Translations under genes and position numbers: made by a program
The notes under the pieces: generated by a model
Seen by the model: the letters and a program-made list of their open reading frames with translations, nothing else
Told to the model about the DNA's origin: nothing
The model's database searches: none
Shown: positions 18,544-29,750 of the stretch, piece after piece
Position numbering within the stretch: the first letter of the stretch is position 1
Layout of the letters: each line of letters opens with the position of its first letter
Assembly: GCF_000278235.1 (NCBI RefSeq)
Contig: NZ_JH725038.1
Span: 360,732 to 424,731, forward strand
DNA length: 64,000 nucleotides
Direction: 5' to 3'
Source of the DNA: Bartonella vinsonii subsp. arupensis OK-94-513
Lineage (GTDB): Bacteria; Pseudomonadota; Alphaproteobacteria; Rhizobiales; Rhizobiaceae

Positions 18544-18920
18544 GTCATAAGTATTGGAAGAAACGTACTAAGGATTATATTCAAAGAAGCAAAAAGAATT
18601 AATCTCTATAGAGTTGGCTATCAGTAACAAATAATTGAATACATGAGAGCAGGATTATGGAAAAAATAAGCTTTTGTTGATGATAAAGAGAGAAAAATAA
18701 CTTTTGGTGAACAACCTCTGAAAGGTTTTACTTTTTGATGTATCTACCATAGCAATTTATCCAATGACTCTATCTCTAGTTATTATAGTAGTGTTTTGAT
18801 AACGGTTTTTTACTTATCAGGCTCAATAACATATGTAATACACAAAGCGCATCTAAATTCTCCTAAACAAATAAGAGACTGCATATCAGACGGCCATGTC
18901 CTTAAACGGAACATTAATAT

Positions 18921-19181
18921 TTAAAAATGTTTTATTTTTTCTCTTATTGAGTTTCTTTCTCGCTTTGCACGTAATGGATAGGCTCTGACATTAAAAACCT
19001 GCAAACAGCTTTCCCCAATCACTCGTAAGAATGTTAGATGAATGGGATCTGATGCCATGACGTTTATCCATTCCCAAATAATCATTATCTATTTTTTTAT
19101 TTCAGGAGGAATGCGAGGCACACAACAAACTTTCATGATCATTTCTCTATTTGTTAATTTTAAAATGGCTAGATGATAGCT
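18921..19181 (-). pseudogene. Decayed reading frame with one internal TAG
   Basis: Minus-strand frame of 87 codons broken only by TAG at 19089-19091. The translated residues look protein-like (KVCCVPRIPPEIKK before the stop, MASDPIHLTFLRVIGESC after it, and a basic C-terminus). I do not recognise it. A 54-residue piece after the TAG has its own ATG but no convincing ribosome binding site. It is best read as a gene relic. Confidence 0.35.
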
Positions 19182-19391
19182 TCAAATCAATTTTTTAGAA
19201 GTAAAAGTATTATGAGTGTTTTGTGAAGTTAAAAAATACCTGGAAAAGGAAGCCTAATTCGTAATACATTGAGATTGAAAGATACATTTACAAAACTTGT
19301 TCTTTTAGCTGTATTTGCTCATCCATCATTTTAAAACATGAATGAAAGTAGAATGTTAAGTGCTAAAAAGGAAGTTCATAGGTGTCATTGA

Positions 19392-20252
19392 ATGAAAGCT
19401 TCTCTTCCTTATTGTTTTGATATTTTACGTGCTACAGATCGTGACCGTTATATATCAGTTTTATTTGCGCCTAAAAAAAAGCGTAGAGCATTGGCTGCTC
19501 TTTATGCTTTTAATGGAGAAATTGCTCGTATTCGCGAAACTGTGCACGATCCGCTTATTGGTGAGATGCGATTACGTTGGTGGTATGATTCTATTGTTGA
19601 TGATAAAATACAAAATAGTCAAAATAACCCGATTTTGAGTGATTTGTTGACAGCAATAACTCTTTTTAATTTACCTAAAAGAGCTTTTTTACGTTACTGT
19701 GATGCACAGATTTTAGATCTTTATCATAATCCGATCACAACTCTTCATGATCTCGAATTCTATTGTGGTGAAACAGCGAGTATAATTTTACAGCTCTCTT
19801 GTCAGATATTAGATCCGGATGCAGCCCAAGATTTTAAAGATATCTATAAATACGGAGGGATTGCTCAAGGATTAAGTGGTATATTGCGTCTTTTATCATT
19901 TATGCAATCACGATATCATTATTATTTACCTACAGATGTGCTAAAAGCTGTAGGAGTGGAGAGGGAGGATTTAGAATCTCATAGTGTCAATGATCAACAA
20001 AAATGCCGAATTGTTGAGGCTATGGTAGCAGTATCGCGAGATCATTATAGCAAGTTTTATGAGGCTTCTCGTACTTTTCCTAAGAATGTTAAACCAGCAT
20101 TTCTTCCATTGGCAATTATACCAGCATCTCTTCAAAAAGCGGAACAGTTAGGAGCTAAAGTTTTTCAAGAAAGTGCAACGTTACCATTAATTCATCGTTA
20201 TTGGCTGATAGCAAGGGCGGCAATAAGCGGTCATTTTCCAAAGCTATTATAA
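19392..20252 (+). CDS. Squalene/phytoene synthase-like protein (NDUFAF6-type)
   Basis: 286-aa protein with the trans-isoprenyl diphosphate synthase fold (FAPKKKRRALAALYAFNGEIARIRETV ... MRLRWWYDSI). In true squalene or phytoene synthases the first Asp-rich motif (DxxxD) follows the YAF segment. Here that place reads NGEIARIRE, and the second Asp-rich motif is also not evident. This fits the non-enzymatic NDUFAF6 group linked to complex I assembly. The upstream Mth938-like (NDUFAF3-like) gene strengthens that reading. ATG 19392 has no strong ribosome binding site. A lipid-synthase role is unlikely but not excluded. Confidence 0.8.
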   Translation: MKASLPYCFDILRATDRDRYISVLFAPKKKRRALAALYAFNGEIARIRETVHDPLIGEMRLRWWYDSIVDDKIQNSQNNPILSDLLTAITLFNLPKRAFLRYCDAQILDLYHNPITTLHDLEFYCGETASIILQLSCQILDPDAAQDFKDIYKYGGIAQGLSGILRLLSFMQSRYHYYLPTDVLKAVGVEREDLESHSVNDQQKCRIVEAMVAVSRDHYSKFYEASRTFPKNVKPAFLPLAIIPASLQKAEQLGAKVFQESATLPLIHRYWLIARAAISGHFPKLL

Positions 20253-20579
20253 AGATAACGGCTATCAGTGATTGGAGAAACAGCAAATCTATTGATAGTA
20301 GCTACAAGATTATGAAATCAACACCTTTTTTCATTTAGGAAGCAGCTCTAGCTCTTTATTATGATGATTGTTTATCACAACAATCTTTGTTTTTTCATTT
20401 GGGATGGATAACATTTTTATTACACTGAAAAAATTCTCCAAATTACGTTTATTATTTTTGTACAGATATTACTTCTCCTCTGACACTAACGAAAAAGAAA
20501 TTATCTTGCTTTTTTAAATTATAGAAGAAGCTCTGGTGATGATTTTATCAGCCAAATACAATAATCATTCACTCCATTT
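20253..20579. other. Spacer between convergent genes
   Basis: 327 bp between the NDUFAF6-like gene and the 3' end of ppiD. It is AT-rich with stops in all frames read and no clear terminator hairpin. In relatives trpD follows ppiD; nothing of it is visible. Confidence 0.4.
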
Positions 20580-22469
20580 TTACTGGAGAGCGTTGAAAAT
20601 TTGATTATAATGAGTGCTATTAATTTGCAAGGGGTGTTCTTTATTGGCAACTTGGAGCATTTCTAGCTTTAGATCTTCTCTTATCATCATATTAATATTG
20701 GTACGGATATCAGGTGAAACAGTATGAGGGGTGATATCTTTAGGCATGGTTACAGATTTTATTTGATAAACAATGCGGTTTGTCGCAACAGGACCCTTTA
20801 TGATGCCATAATGACCTTTTGGGCCAGAAAATAATGCCCTAATACCTTCAATACCAAAGATTTCAGAGGAATCTTGACGGTGTAGGGCTTTTGTTGTCTG
20901 TTTTGTAATACCAAGTGTATGGGCAAGTGAAACGAAACTTTTTCCATCAGTAAGCTGTTTGAGAGCATTTTGGGCTTTTTCATCAAGAAGACGTTGAATT
21001 TCTTCACTTTTCCATTGAGAAAGTGCATCTTGTTTGGCTTCTTCGAGTGTTCTATCGCGAGCAGGAATAATTTTGTCAACTCTATACCAGAGATACCCGC
21101 CTTTTTGAAGAGAAAGAGGATCAAGATCGACTCCTTCATTTGCTTGATAAATGGCGTTTAGTAAAATATCTTTTTGAGGTAAATCGGTAAGTATTGTACC
21201 CTCAATTGTTTTTCCTGTTTTATCAATGGTAATTGTATGCAGAGGCAATTTGTATTGGTCAGCAAGTTCTTTGAGAGAGGCTCCCTCAAAACGCGCATTT
21301 TCAATTGCCGTATAATTGTTACGTATATCATCTACAGCACGATTTTGAGCGAGAGTCTGGCGAATATTTTCTTTCACCTTTTCAAAGGGAAGAGAGACTG
21401 AAGGTTCAATATGTGTTACGCGAATGATAACAGGACCTTGTAAATCATTGATCACAGCACTGATTTGCCCTTGTTTGAGTTCAAAAACTTCAGATGCGAG
21501 ATAACTAGGAAGTTCACTTTCTGTTAGAGGCCCTTTTTTTATGTCATTGAGAGTTTTGTTTTCACTTTTAACTAGCTCATCAAAACTCAATCCATCGGCT
21601 ATTTTTTTTGCCGCATGATCAGCAGCTTCGCGTGTAGAGAATCGCAATTCTTCAATTGTACGTTTTTCAGGAGTTATAAAACGAGAGGTATTTTGTGTAT
21701 AATAAACCCTAGCTTCATCTTCCGAGATATCTTTGTTTTTAACGAGATCGGCCGATGTCATAGATAATAAAGAAACAGTACGGTATTCAGGAGCACGAAA
21801 TTCATTTCTATGAGTCTCAAACCATTTTTGCAATGTTTCTTGATCAGGGTCAGAAATTATTTTCTTTTCTTTGAGGTCAATAACAAAATAATCAGCAATA
21901 CGGGTTTCTCCTTGATAAAGAGCTAGGGCTTTATAAAAGAGATCTGGTGCTTTCATATTGGATAACGAAGCTGAAATGAGCTGGTTACGCTTCTGTTTTT
22001 GGGTGTAATAGTCAAGAAAATTACTTTCGTTGATTTGTAAATGCTGAAGATAGTTACGAAACAGATTTTGATCAAAGATGCCATTTGTTTGAAACATATT
22101 ATCAGCACTAAGAATACGAGCTATTGCATCTTTTGAAAGACTAATTTTCATTTTACGTGCCTGCTCATCAAACAAGATATCTTGTTGTAACTGATTGAAA
22201 ACAAATGCAGGAATTTTGTATTGTTGCATTTCACTGGGTGTGAACATTCGCCCAAGATGTGATGCGAGTGCTAAACGTGCGCTTTGATCAGCAAGTGCGA
22301 GACGATAACCATCGATCGTTATTGTGGACTTTCCAGAAGTAATAAGGTCCCTTTCACCCTTTGTGTGCAATTGTGGTATTCCCCATAAAAGGATGAAGCA
22401 TAAGAGCAAAACAGTAAGGAAAATCTTTGCAACCCAAGAGTTTGCGGCATTTCTTATGACGTCAAGCAT
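20580..22469 (-). CDS. ppiD: Peptidyl-prolyl cis-trans isomerase, PpiD/SurA_N type
   Basis: Inner-membrane-anchored periplasmic folding factor acting on proteins leaving the Sec channel. The protein is 629 aa. It has one N-terminal membrane helix at about 15-33 (IFLTVLLLCFILLWGIP), then a SurA-like chaperone segment with Q-rich helices (FNQLQQDILFDEQARKM), and a parvulin-like domain at about 240-360 (ARVYYTQNTSRFITPEKRTIEEL ... FELKQGQISAVI). A further domain extends to the C-terminus. ATG 22469 has the usual LDVIRNAA start. It is divergent from tpiA, as in relatives. Confidence 0.9.
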   Translation of the reverse strand: MLDVIRNAANSWVAKIFLTVLLLCFILLWGIPQLHTKGERDLITSGKSTITIDGYRLALADQSARLALASHLGRMFTPSEMQQYKIPAFVFNQLQQDILFDEQARKMKISLSKDAIARILSADNMFQTNGIFDQNLFRNYLQHLQINESNFLDYYTQKQKRNQLISASLSNMKAPDLFYKALALYQGETRIADYFVIDLKEKKIISDPDQETLQKWFETHRNEFRAPEYRTVSLLSMTSADLVKNKDISEDEARVYYTQNTSRFITPEKRTIEELRFSTREAADHAAKKIADGLSFDELVKSENKTLNDIKKGPLTESELPSYLASEVFELKQGQISAVINDLQGPVIIRVTHIEPSVSLPFEKVKENIRQTLAQNRAVDDIRNNYTAIENARFEGASLKELADQYKLPLHTITIDKTGKTIEGTILTDLPQKDILLNAIYQANEGVDLDPLSLQKGGYLWYRVDKIIPARDRTLEEAKQDALSQWKSEEIQRLLDEKAQNALKQLTDGKSFVSLAHTLGITKQTTKALHRQDSSEIFGIEGIRALFSGPKGHYGIIKGPVATNRIVYQIKSVTMPKDITPHTVSPDIRTNINMMIREDLKLEMLQVANKEHPLQINSTHYNQIFNALQ

Positions 22470-22621
22470 TGTTCAATTCCATTTTCTGAAACGAGTTATT
22501 ATCAAAGCAGTAAGAATTTGCAATAAAGATATGAAAGATGCAAGCTTAAAGACTTGCTTTCATTTTATAATTTGATACCTAAAAGAAAATAATATGTTGG
22601 GATAGCTCTTGAGGTGAAAAT

Positions 22622-23386
22622 ATGTCTCCAAAGATTCGGCCTTTTATTGCTGGGAATTGGAAAATGAACGGAACGGGGGAATCGCTTGGAGAGTTGCGTG
22701 CCATTGCTGCTGGCGTTAGCTCTGATTTAGGACGTTTATTTGAAGCACTTATTTGTGTTCCAGCAACACTTTTATCGCGTGCTTCTGATACGTTGGGTGG
22801 TGAAAATCTTCTTTTAGGGGGACAAAATTGCCACTTTGATGATCATGGCCCTTATACTGGGGATATTTCAGCTTTTATGCTTAAAGAATCAGGAGCAAGC
22901 CATGTTATTATTGGACATTCAGAGCGTCGTACAGTTTATCAAGAAAGTGATGCAATTGTTTGTGCTAAAGTGCAAGCAGCATGGCGAGCAGGTCTTGTTG
23001 CTCTTGTTTGTATTGGTGAAACATTAGAGGAGCGTAAAAGCAATAAAGTGTTGGATGTGCTTATGCGGCAGCTTGAGGGATCTTTGCCGGATGGTGCAAC
23101 AGCAGAGAATCTCATTATCGCTTATGAGCCTATATGGGCTATAGGCACAGGGAATATGGCAACCTCAGAAGATGTAGCAAAAGTGCATAGTTTTATTCGT
23201 GATGAGATGCGTTCTCGTTTTAGTGATGAAGGAAACAAGATGCGTTTGCTCTATGGTGGATCAGTAAAGCCATCCAATGCATTTGAGCTTTTGAGTATTG
23301 AACATGTTAATGGTGCTTTAATAGGTGGAGCAAGCTTAAAAGCGATTGATTTTTTAACTATTTGCGATGTTTATCGTAAATTATAA
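22622..23386 (+). CDS. tpiA: Triosephosphate isomerase
   Basis: Interconverts dihydroxyacetone phosphate and glyceraldehyde-3-phosphate; cytosolic. The protein is 254 aa, normal length. Active-site residues are present: Lys14 in GNWKMNG, His99 in IIGHSERR and Glu169 in AYEPIWAIGTG. The phosphate loop GGS is in LLYGGSVKPSN. The GAGGTG ribosome binding site is well placed before ATG 22622. secG follows by 81 bp; tpiA-secG-pyrG order is shared with relatives. Confidence 0.98.
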   Translation: MSPKIRPFIAGNWKMNGTGESLGELRAIAAGVSSDLGRLFEALICVPATLLSRASDTLGGENLLLGGQNCHFDDHGPYTGDISAFMLKESGASHVIIGHSERRTVYQESDAIVCAKVQAAWRAGLVALVCIGETLEERKSNKVLDVLMRQLEGSLPDGATAENLIIAYEPIWAIGTGNMATSEDVAKVHSFIRDEMRSRFSDEGNKMRLLYGGSVKPSNAFELLSIEHVNGALIGGASLKAIDFLTICDVYRKL

Positions 23387-23467
23387 CAAAGGAATCTTGG
23401 TTTCCCCTTGGATTATGTGCTATTTATGTGTAAATAGCCGTGAAGAGTTATTTGAAGAGCAGGGTTT

Positions 23468-23923
23468 ATGCAGACAGTACTTATTGTTATCCATTTTTTA
23501 GTTGTTATCACTTTAGTTGGCGTTATATTAATTCAGCCTTCGGAAGGTGGCGGGCTTGGTGCGAGTAGTGGTTCTGGGCTAATGAGAACGCGTGGATCCA
23601 AAAATCCGCTAACACGTTTGACTGCTATTTTAGCATGTTGTTTTTTTGCAGTATCCATTGGCCTTACTGTCGTGGGGAGTATATCAAACTCCAGTTCTGA
23701 TATTCTCAAGCGTATTCCGGTTAACTCAAAACAAAATTCTACAAGTAAAGAGACTCCAGAAGGTATACCATCACCAAATGATAAGACACGACCTTCTATT
23801 CTTGAACAGCTAGGAGGTGTTTCAGATTCTTCTCAGGAGCAAAAACAATCTACGGTTCCTGAAGCTGAAAACCCAGTTCCATCGATTCTTGAAAATCCAG
23901 TTCCGGACAACAGTACAAAATAG
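23468..23923 (+). CDS. secG: Preprotein translocase subunit SecG
   Basis: Small integral-membrane subunit of SecYEG. The protein is 151 aa. Two membrane helices are visible (VLIVIHFLVVITLVGVILIQ and LTAILACCFFAVSIGLTVVG), separated by the family segment PSEGGGLGASSGSGLM. The Ser/Pro-rich C-terminal tail of about 75 residues (repeats of PSILE and ENPVP) is long compared with E. coli SecG. Long tails are common in alphaproteobacteria. A terminator follows it. Confidence 0.95.
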   Translation: MQTVLIVIHFLVVITLVGVILIQPSEGGGLGASSGSGLMRTRGSKNPLTRLTAILACCFFAVSIGLTVVGSISNSSSDILKRIPVNSKQNSTSKETPEGIPSPNDKTRPSILEQLGGVSDSSQEQKQSTVPEAENPVPSILENPVPDNSTK

Positions 23924-23949
23924 TCTTTTAAAGCGAAGTGTAGATTTTT

Positions 23950-23976
23950 AAAAAGGTGATTTTTCACCTTTTTTAT
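23950..23976 (+). terminator. Rho-independent terminator after secG
   Basis: AAAAAGGTGA (23950-23959), TTTT loop, TCACCTTTTT (23964-23973) and continued T-run: a 10-bp stem. It stands 27 bases after the secG stop and 80 before pyrG. Confidence 0.85.
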
Positions 23977-24053
23977 TGTTATAGAAGAAAAATTGTTTCT
24001 TTTTGCATTTTTTGCTGGAAAAATCATGAGAAACTGCTTATCACCATAAGCCC

Positions 24054-25682
24054 ATGGCACGTTATGTTTTTATTACTGGTGGTGTGGTTTCTTCCCTTGG
24101 AAAAGGCATTGCAGCAGCGGCATTAGCTGCGTTATTGCAAGCTCGTGGATATCGTGTACGGCTTCGCAAACTTGATCCTTATTTGAATGTTGATCCAGGA
24201 ACAATGTCACCTTATCAACATGGTGAAGTGTTTGTGACCGATGATGGTGCAGAAACGGATCTTGATCTTGGTCATTATGAGCGCTTTACGGGGCGTTCTG
24301 CAAATAGCCAAGACAATATTACAACAGGACGTATCTATCAAAATATCATTGAGCGGGAACGACGTGGTGATTATTTGGGAGCAACAGTTCAGGTTATTCC
24401 TCATGTTACCGATGAAATTAAAAAATTTATTACTACGGGAAATGAAGAATTTGACTTTGTTTTGTGTGAAATAGGTGGAACGGTTGGTGACATTGAAGCA
24501 ATGCCTTTTCTAGAAGCAATTCGCCAGCTTCACAATGAATTACCGAGACAAAAAGTTCTTTATGTCCATCTTACATTAATGCCTTATATTCCTTCGGCTG
24601 GTGAATTAAAAACCAAACCAACACAACATTCCGTCAAGGAATTACAATCAATTGGTATTGCTCCAGATATTTTGTTAGTGCGTGCAGATCGTCCTATTCC
24701 GGAAACGGAGCGAAGCAAATTATCACTTTTTTGTAATGTTCGGCCAAGTGCAGTTATTCAGGCATTGGATATGCCAACGATTTATGATGTTCCCATAGCA
24801 TATCATAAAGAGGGCTTAGATTCAGAAGTTCTTTCTGCTTTTGGAATGGATCTTACCCCTAAACCCCAGATGAGTCGTTGGGAAGATATAACACATCGGA
24901 TTCATCATCCTGAAGGAGAAGTGACAATTGCTGTTGTTGGAAAGTATACGGGATTGAAGGATGCTTACAAATCTCTTACCGAAGCGATTGCACATGGTGG
25001 TTTAGCGAATAAAGTGAAGGTTAATATTGCGTGGATTGAAGCAGAGCTTTTTGAAAGAGAAGATCCTGCATCTTATTTGCAAAAAGTCCATGGGATTTTA
25101 GTTCCTGGAGCTTTTGGAGCCCGTGGTGCAGAAGGAAAGATTCGAGCAATTCAGTTTGCGCGGGAGCGTAAAGTTCCATTTTTAGGTATTTGTTTTGGGA
25201 TGCAATTGGCTTGTATAGAAGCTGCACGTAATATTGCCCAGATTGAGAATGCCTCATCAAGTGAATTTTGCCAAACAGCAAATCCGATTGTGGGTTTGAT
25301 GACAGAATGGCTTAAAGGGGATGTTCTTGAGAAACGTACACAATGTGGCAATCTTGGCGGTACAATGCGTCTTGGTGCTTTTGCCGCTGAATTAAAAGAG
25401 AATAGCCATATTGCTAAAATTTATGGAATGACAAGAATTTGTGAACGACATCGTCATCGTTATGAGGTCAATATTGATTATAAAGATAAGCTAGAACAAT
25501 GTGGCTTGATTTTTTCTGGTATGTCTCCCGATGGTATTTTGCCAGAGACAATAGAATATGCTGATCATCCATGGTTCATTGGTGTTCAATATCATCCAGA
25601 ACTAAAATCACGTCCTTTTGAACCACATCCACTTTTTTCTTCTTTTATTGAAGCCACTGTAGAACAAAGTAGGCTGGTTTAG
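24054..25682 (+). CDS. pyrG: CTP synthase
   Basis: Converts UTP to CTP using ATP and glutamine. The protein is 542 aa. The N-terminal amidoligase domain begins [16 protein letters not shown] with the nucleotide-binding loop; the Mg/UTP region includes [23 protein letters not shown]. The C-terminal glutamine amidotransferase domain carries the Cys nucleophile in [13 protein letters not shown] and the His/Glu of [12 protein letters not shown]. Length is normal. The ribosome binding site is weak. kdsA starts 39 bp downstream, likely cotranscribed. Confidence 0.98.
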   Translation: MARYVFITGGVVSSLGKGIAAAALAALLQARGYRVRLRKLDPYLNVDPGTMSPYQHGEVFVTDDGAETDLDLGHYERFTGRSANSQDNITTGRIYQNIIERERRGDYLGATVQVIPHVTDEIKKFITTGNEEFDFVLCEIGGTVGDIEAMPFLEAIRQLHNELPRQKVLYVHLTLMPYIPSAGELKTKPTQHSVKELQSIGIAPDILLVRADRPIPETERSKLSLFCNVRPSAVIQALDMPTIYDVPIAYHKEGLDSEVLSAFGMDLTPKPQMSRWEDITHRIHHPEGEVTIAVVGKYTGLKDAYKSLTEAIAHGGLANKVKVNIAWIEAELFEREDPASYLQKVHGILVPGAFGARGAEGKIRAIQFARERKVPFLGICFGMQLACIEAARNIAQIENASSSEFCQTANPIVGLMTEWLKGDVLEKRTQCGNLGGTMRLGAFAAELKENSHIAKIYGMTRICERHRHRYEVNIDYKDKLEQCGLIFSGMSPDGILPETIEYADHPWFIGVQYHPELKSRPFEPHPLFSSFIEATVEQSRLV

Positions 25683-25721
25683 TTCATATATCATGGGGTT
25701 ATTTGCTTTTTGAGGGATAAA

Positions 25722-27897
<2,176 letters not shown>

Positions 27898-27995
27898 GAG
27901 TTGAGGGCAAAATTTGAGTGTGTGATAGCATCTAGATTATGAAATTTATTTTTTTGTCAAGGGCTTATAAGCAACAATTTTATAGGTGTTAAAAG

Positions 27996-28403
27996 ATGAG
28001 AGGTATAATTATTAGTCAAGATAAAGCAACTTATCTTGTCTCGGGTGATGATGGTAAGCGGTATCAGTTTGCAACTTGGGATTGGTTAGGGAAAAATCCG
28101 CCAAGGGTTGGTGATACAGTTGATTTTGTATATGAAGGGGATACTGTCAATTCTGTTTTCCCATTGTTGCAACAAGATACAGATCCTTCAAAACCAATGT
28201 TAGCACTCATTTGTTGGATTACTGGTATATTTGGTGTTCACCGTTTTATGGTTGGTAAAGTGAGAACTGGCGCTTTAATGCTTATTCTCTCTTTAACCAT
28301 TGCAGGGGTGATATTTACTGGGATTTGGGCAATTATTGACTTTATAGTTATTGCTTCTGGGAAATTTACTGACAAAGATGGGAAGCAAATTACACGTTGG
28401 TAG
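27996..28403 (+). CDS. TM2-domain membrane protein (intact copy)
   Basis: 135-aa protein. The N-terminal half (about 1-65) is soluble and begins MRGIIISQDKATYLVSGDDG with KRYQF and WLGKNPPRVGDTVDFV. A C-terminal TM2 domain follows with two membrane helices (MLALICWITGIFGVHRFMVGK, about 75-95, and a second at about 100-122) and the TM2 signature G-x-HRF. TM2 proteins are of unknown biochemical role. A second, broken copy follows at 28713. GATAACATT-like leader sequence is shared by both copies, marking a tandem duplication. Confidence 0.85.
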   Translation: MRGIIISQDKATYLVSGDDGKRYQFATWDWLGKNPPRVGDTVDFVYEGDTVNSVFPLLQQDTDPSKPMLALICWITGIFGVHRFMVGKVRTGALMLILSLTIAGVIFTGIWAIIDFIVIASGKFTDKDGKQITRW

Positions 28404-28470
28404 AAATTGTATGTGGTAATGTAAGAGGGTAAGAGAGTAGGCTTCCTACTTTTTTATGATAAAATATTAA

Positions 28471-28664
28471 AAAGACTGTGCTATTCTATATGGACAAAAC
28501 ATAAATCGATTATAACGAACGTGCTTTGTATTACCATTTATAGCGTTGGAGATCTTTAAACCATTCAGAGGGGGGATTTTAAGTTATTTTAATTATTGCA
28601 TTTATTGCGGTGAATACAAATTGTATTCACGTGGTGCAGTTTATCAGCGTATTATCAAGCTAGA
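28471..28664 (+). pseudogene. ftsB: ftsB 5' remnant from tandem duplication
   Basis: This segment aligns with the upstream region and first third of the intact ftsB at about 29276-29450. Shared blocks include AAGACTGTGCTATT, TGGACAAAACA, TGCTTTGTA, TTTTAAG and TTGTATTCACG. The start codon has become ATA, stops follow soon, and an insertion of about 20 bases breaks the alignment. It is a dead copy left by duplication of a TM2-ftsB unit. Confidence 0.75.
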
Positions 28665-28712
28665 AGCAATTTGTTTATAAATACCACATGGCAACAATCA
28701 TAGGTGTTAAAG

Positions 28713-29123
28713 ATGAAGGATGAGATTATTAGTCAGGATTGAGGTGCGTATCTCGTTGCAGGTGAGGACTGTAAGCGCTATCACTTTTTAAGTGGGGATT
28801 GGTTAGGAAAAAATCCACCAAAGATAGGTGATTCCATTGATTTTGTATGTGAGGGAGACGTCATTAAATCTGTTTTCCCTCTTGTGGGTAAACAACGGTT
28901 AAAACAATCAAAATTGGTATTGGCGCTTGTTTGTTGGTTTTTTGGATGGTTGGGTGCACACCGCTTTATGGTTGGTAAATTTGGAACGGGTATTTTAATG
29001 CTTGTTCTAACTTTCTCATTTCTGGGGTCGCCTATATCTGTGATGTGGATAATTATTGATTTTATAGTTATTGTAGCTGGGAAGTTTACTGACGAAGACG
29101 GAAACCAAGTTACAAATTGGTAG
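28713..29123 (+). pseudogene. TM2-domain gene copy with early nonsense codon
   Basis: Second copy of the gene at 27996, collinear over its full length (137 codons against 136). In-frame TGA at 28740-28742 replaces codon 10 (Lys in the intact copy). The rest of the frame is open: WLGKNPPKIGDSIDFV, then the TM2 domain LVLALVCWFFGWLGAHRFMVGK and the end GNQVTNW. The TM2 part could still be made from an internal start (for example GTG 28884, 79 aa), which would give a protein lacking the N-terminal half. Otherwise this is a pseudogene. Readthrough of TGA cannot be excluded. Confidence 0.8.
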
Positions 29124-29291
29124 AGGTTGTATATTGTAATATACAAAGAGTAGTATGGCGTAGCTTTATTGTTGCAGTGGTATTTTAATCAAATTTTTTG
29201 CACGTATGGATTTGGTAAGGGGCTATTAATGAAAATCATGCATAGTTAGGCACATATTAAGAGGATTATGCTCTAAAGACTGTGCTATTTT

Positions 29292-29609
29292 ATGTGGACA
29301 AAACAGAAACGCAGATCAATCAAAATGCGCTTTGTACTCCCGCTTATGACAGTGGGAGTTTTAAGCTATTTCAGTTATCATATTTATCATGGTGAGTATG
29401 GGTTGTATTCACGTAGTGAAGTTAATCAACAGATTGTCGAATTAGAAGAAGAACTTCATAGAGTGGAATCTGAACGGATATCCATTGAGAAGCGTATTTC
29501 ACTTTTACGCAGTGGGCATATTGAAAGAGATATGTTGGATGAGTATATCCGGAAAAATTTAAATTTTTCCAAACCAAATGAGCTAACAATCCTAACCCCT
29601 TGTAAATGA
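29292..29609 (+). CDS. ftsB: Septum formation initiator / FtsB-like cell division protein
   Basis: 105-aa FtsB/DivIC-type division protein: a short cytoplasmic basic N-terminus (MWTKQKRRSIKMRF), one membrane helix (VLPLMTVGVLSYFSYHIY, about 14-31) and a periplasmic coiled coil (VNQQIVELEEELHRVESERISIEKRISLL). FtsB bridges FtsQ and FtsL in the divisome. The ribosome binding site is poor. It lies just before pdhA, its usual place in Hyphomicrobiales. A broken partial copy lies upstream. Confidence 0.9.
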   Translation: MWTKQKRRSIKMRFVLPLMTVGVLSYFSYHIYHGEYGLYSRSEVNQQIVELEEELHRVESERISIEKRISLLRSGHIERDMLDEYIRKNLNFSKPNELTILTPCK

Positions 29610-29750
29610 TGTTAAAAGTTAATGTGGTGTTCCTTAATTTTAAAAAATATTTTTAAACAACTGCCTGTGATAATACTTGAGCTAACTGATAATGCTTGTA
29701 ACTTTTGTGCGTAAAGGTTATTCCTAAATAATCATAAAAGGGAGTTTAGT

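Noticed and set aside
19392-20252. Calling this gene a squalene or phytoene synthase in carotenoid or hopanoid synthesis
   Set aside because: The Asp-rich catalytic motifs are not present, and neighbours point to complex I assembly.
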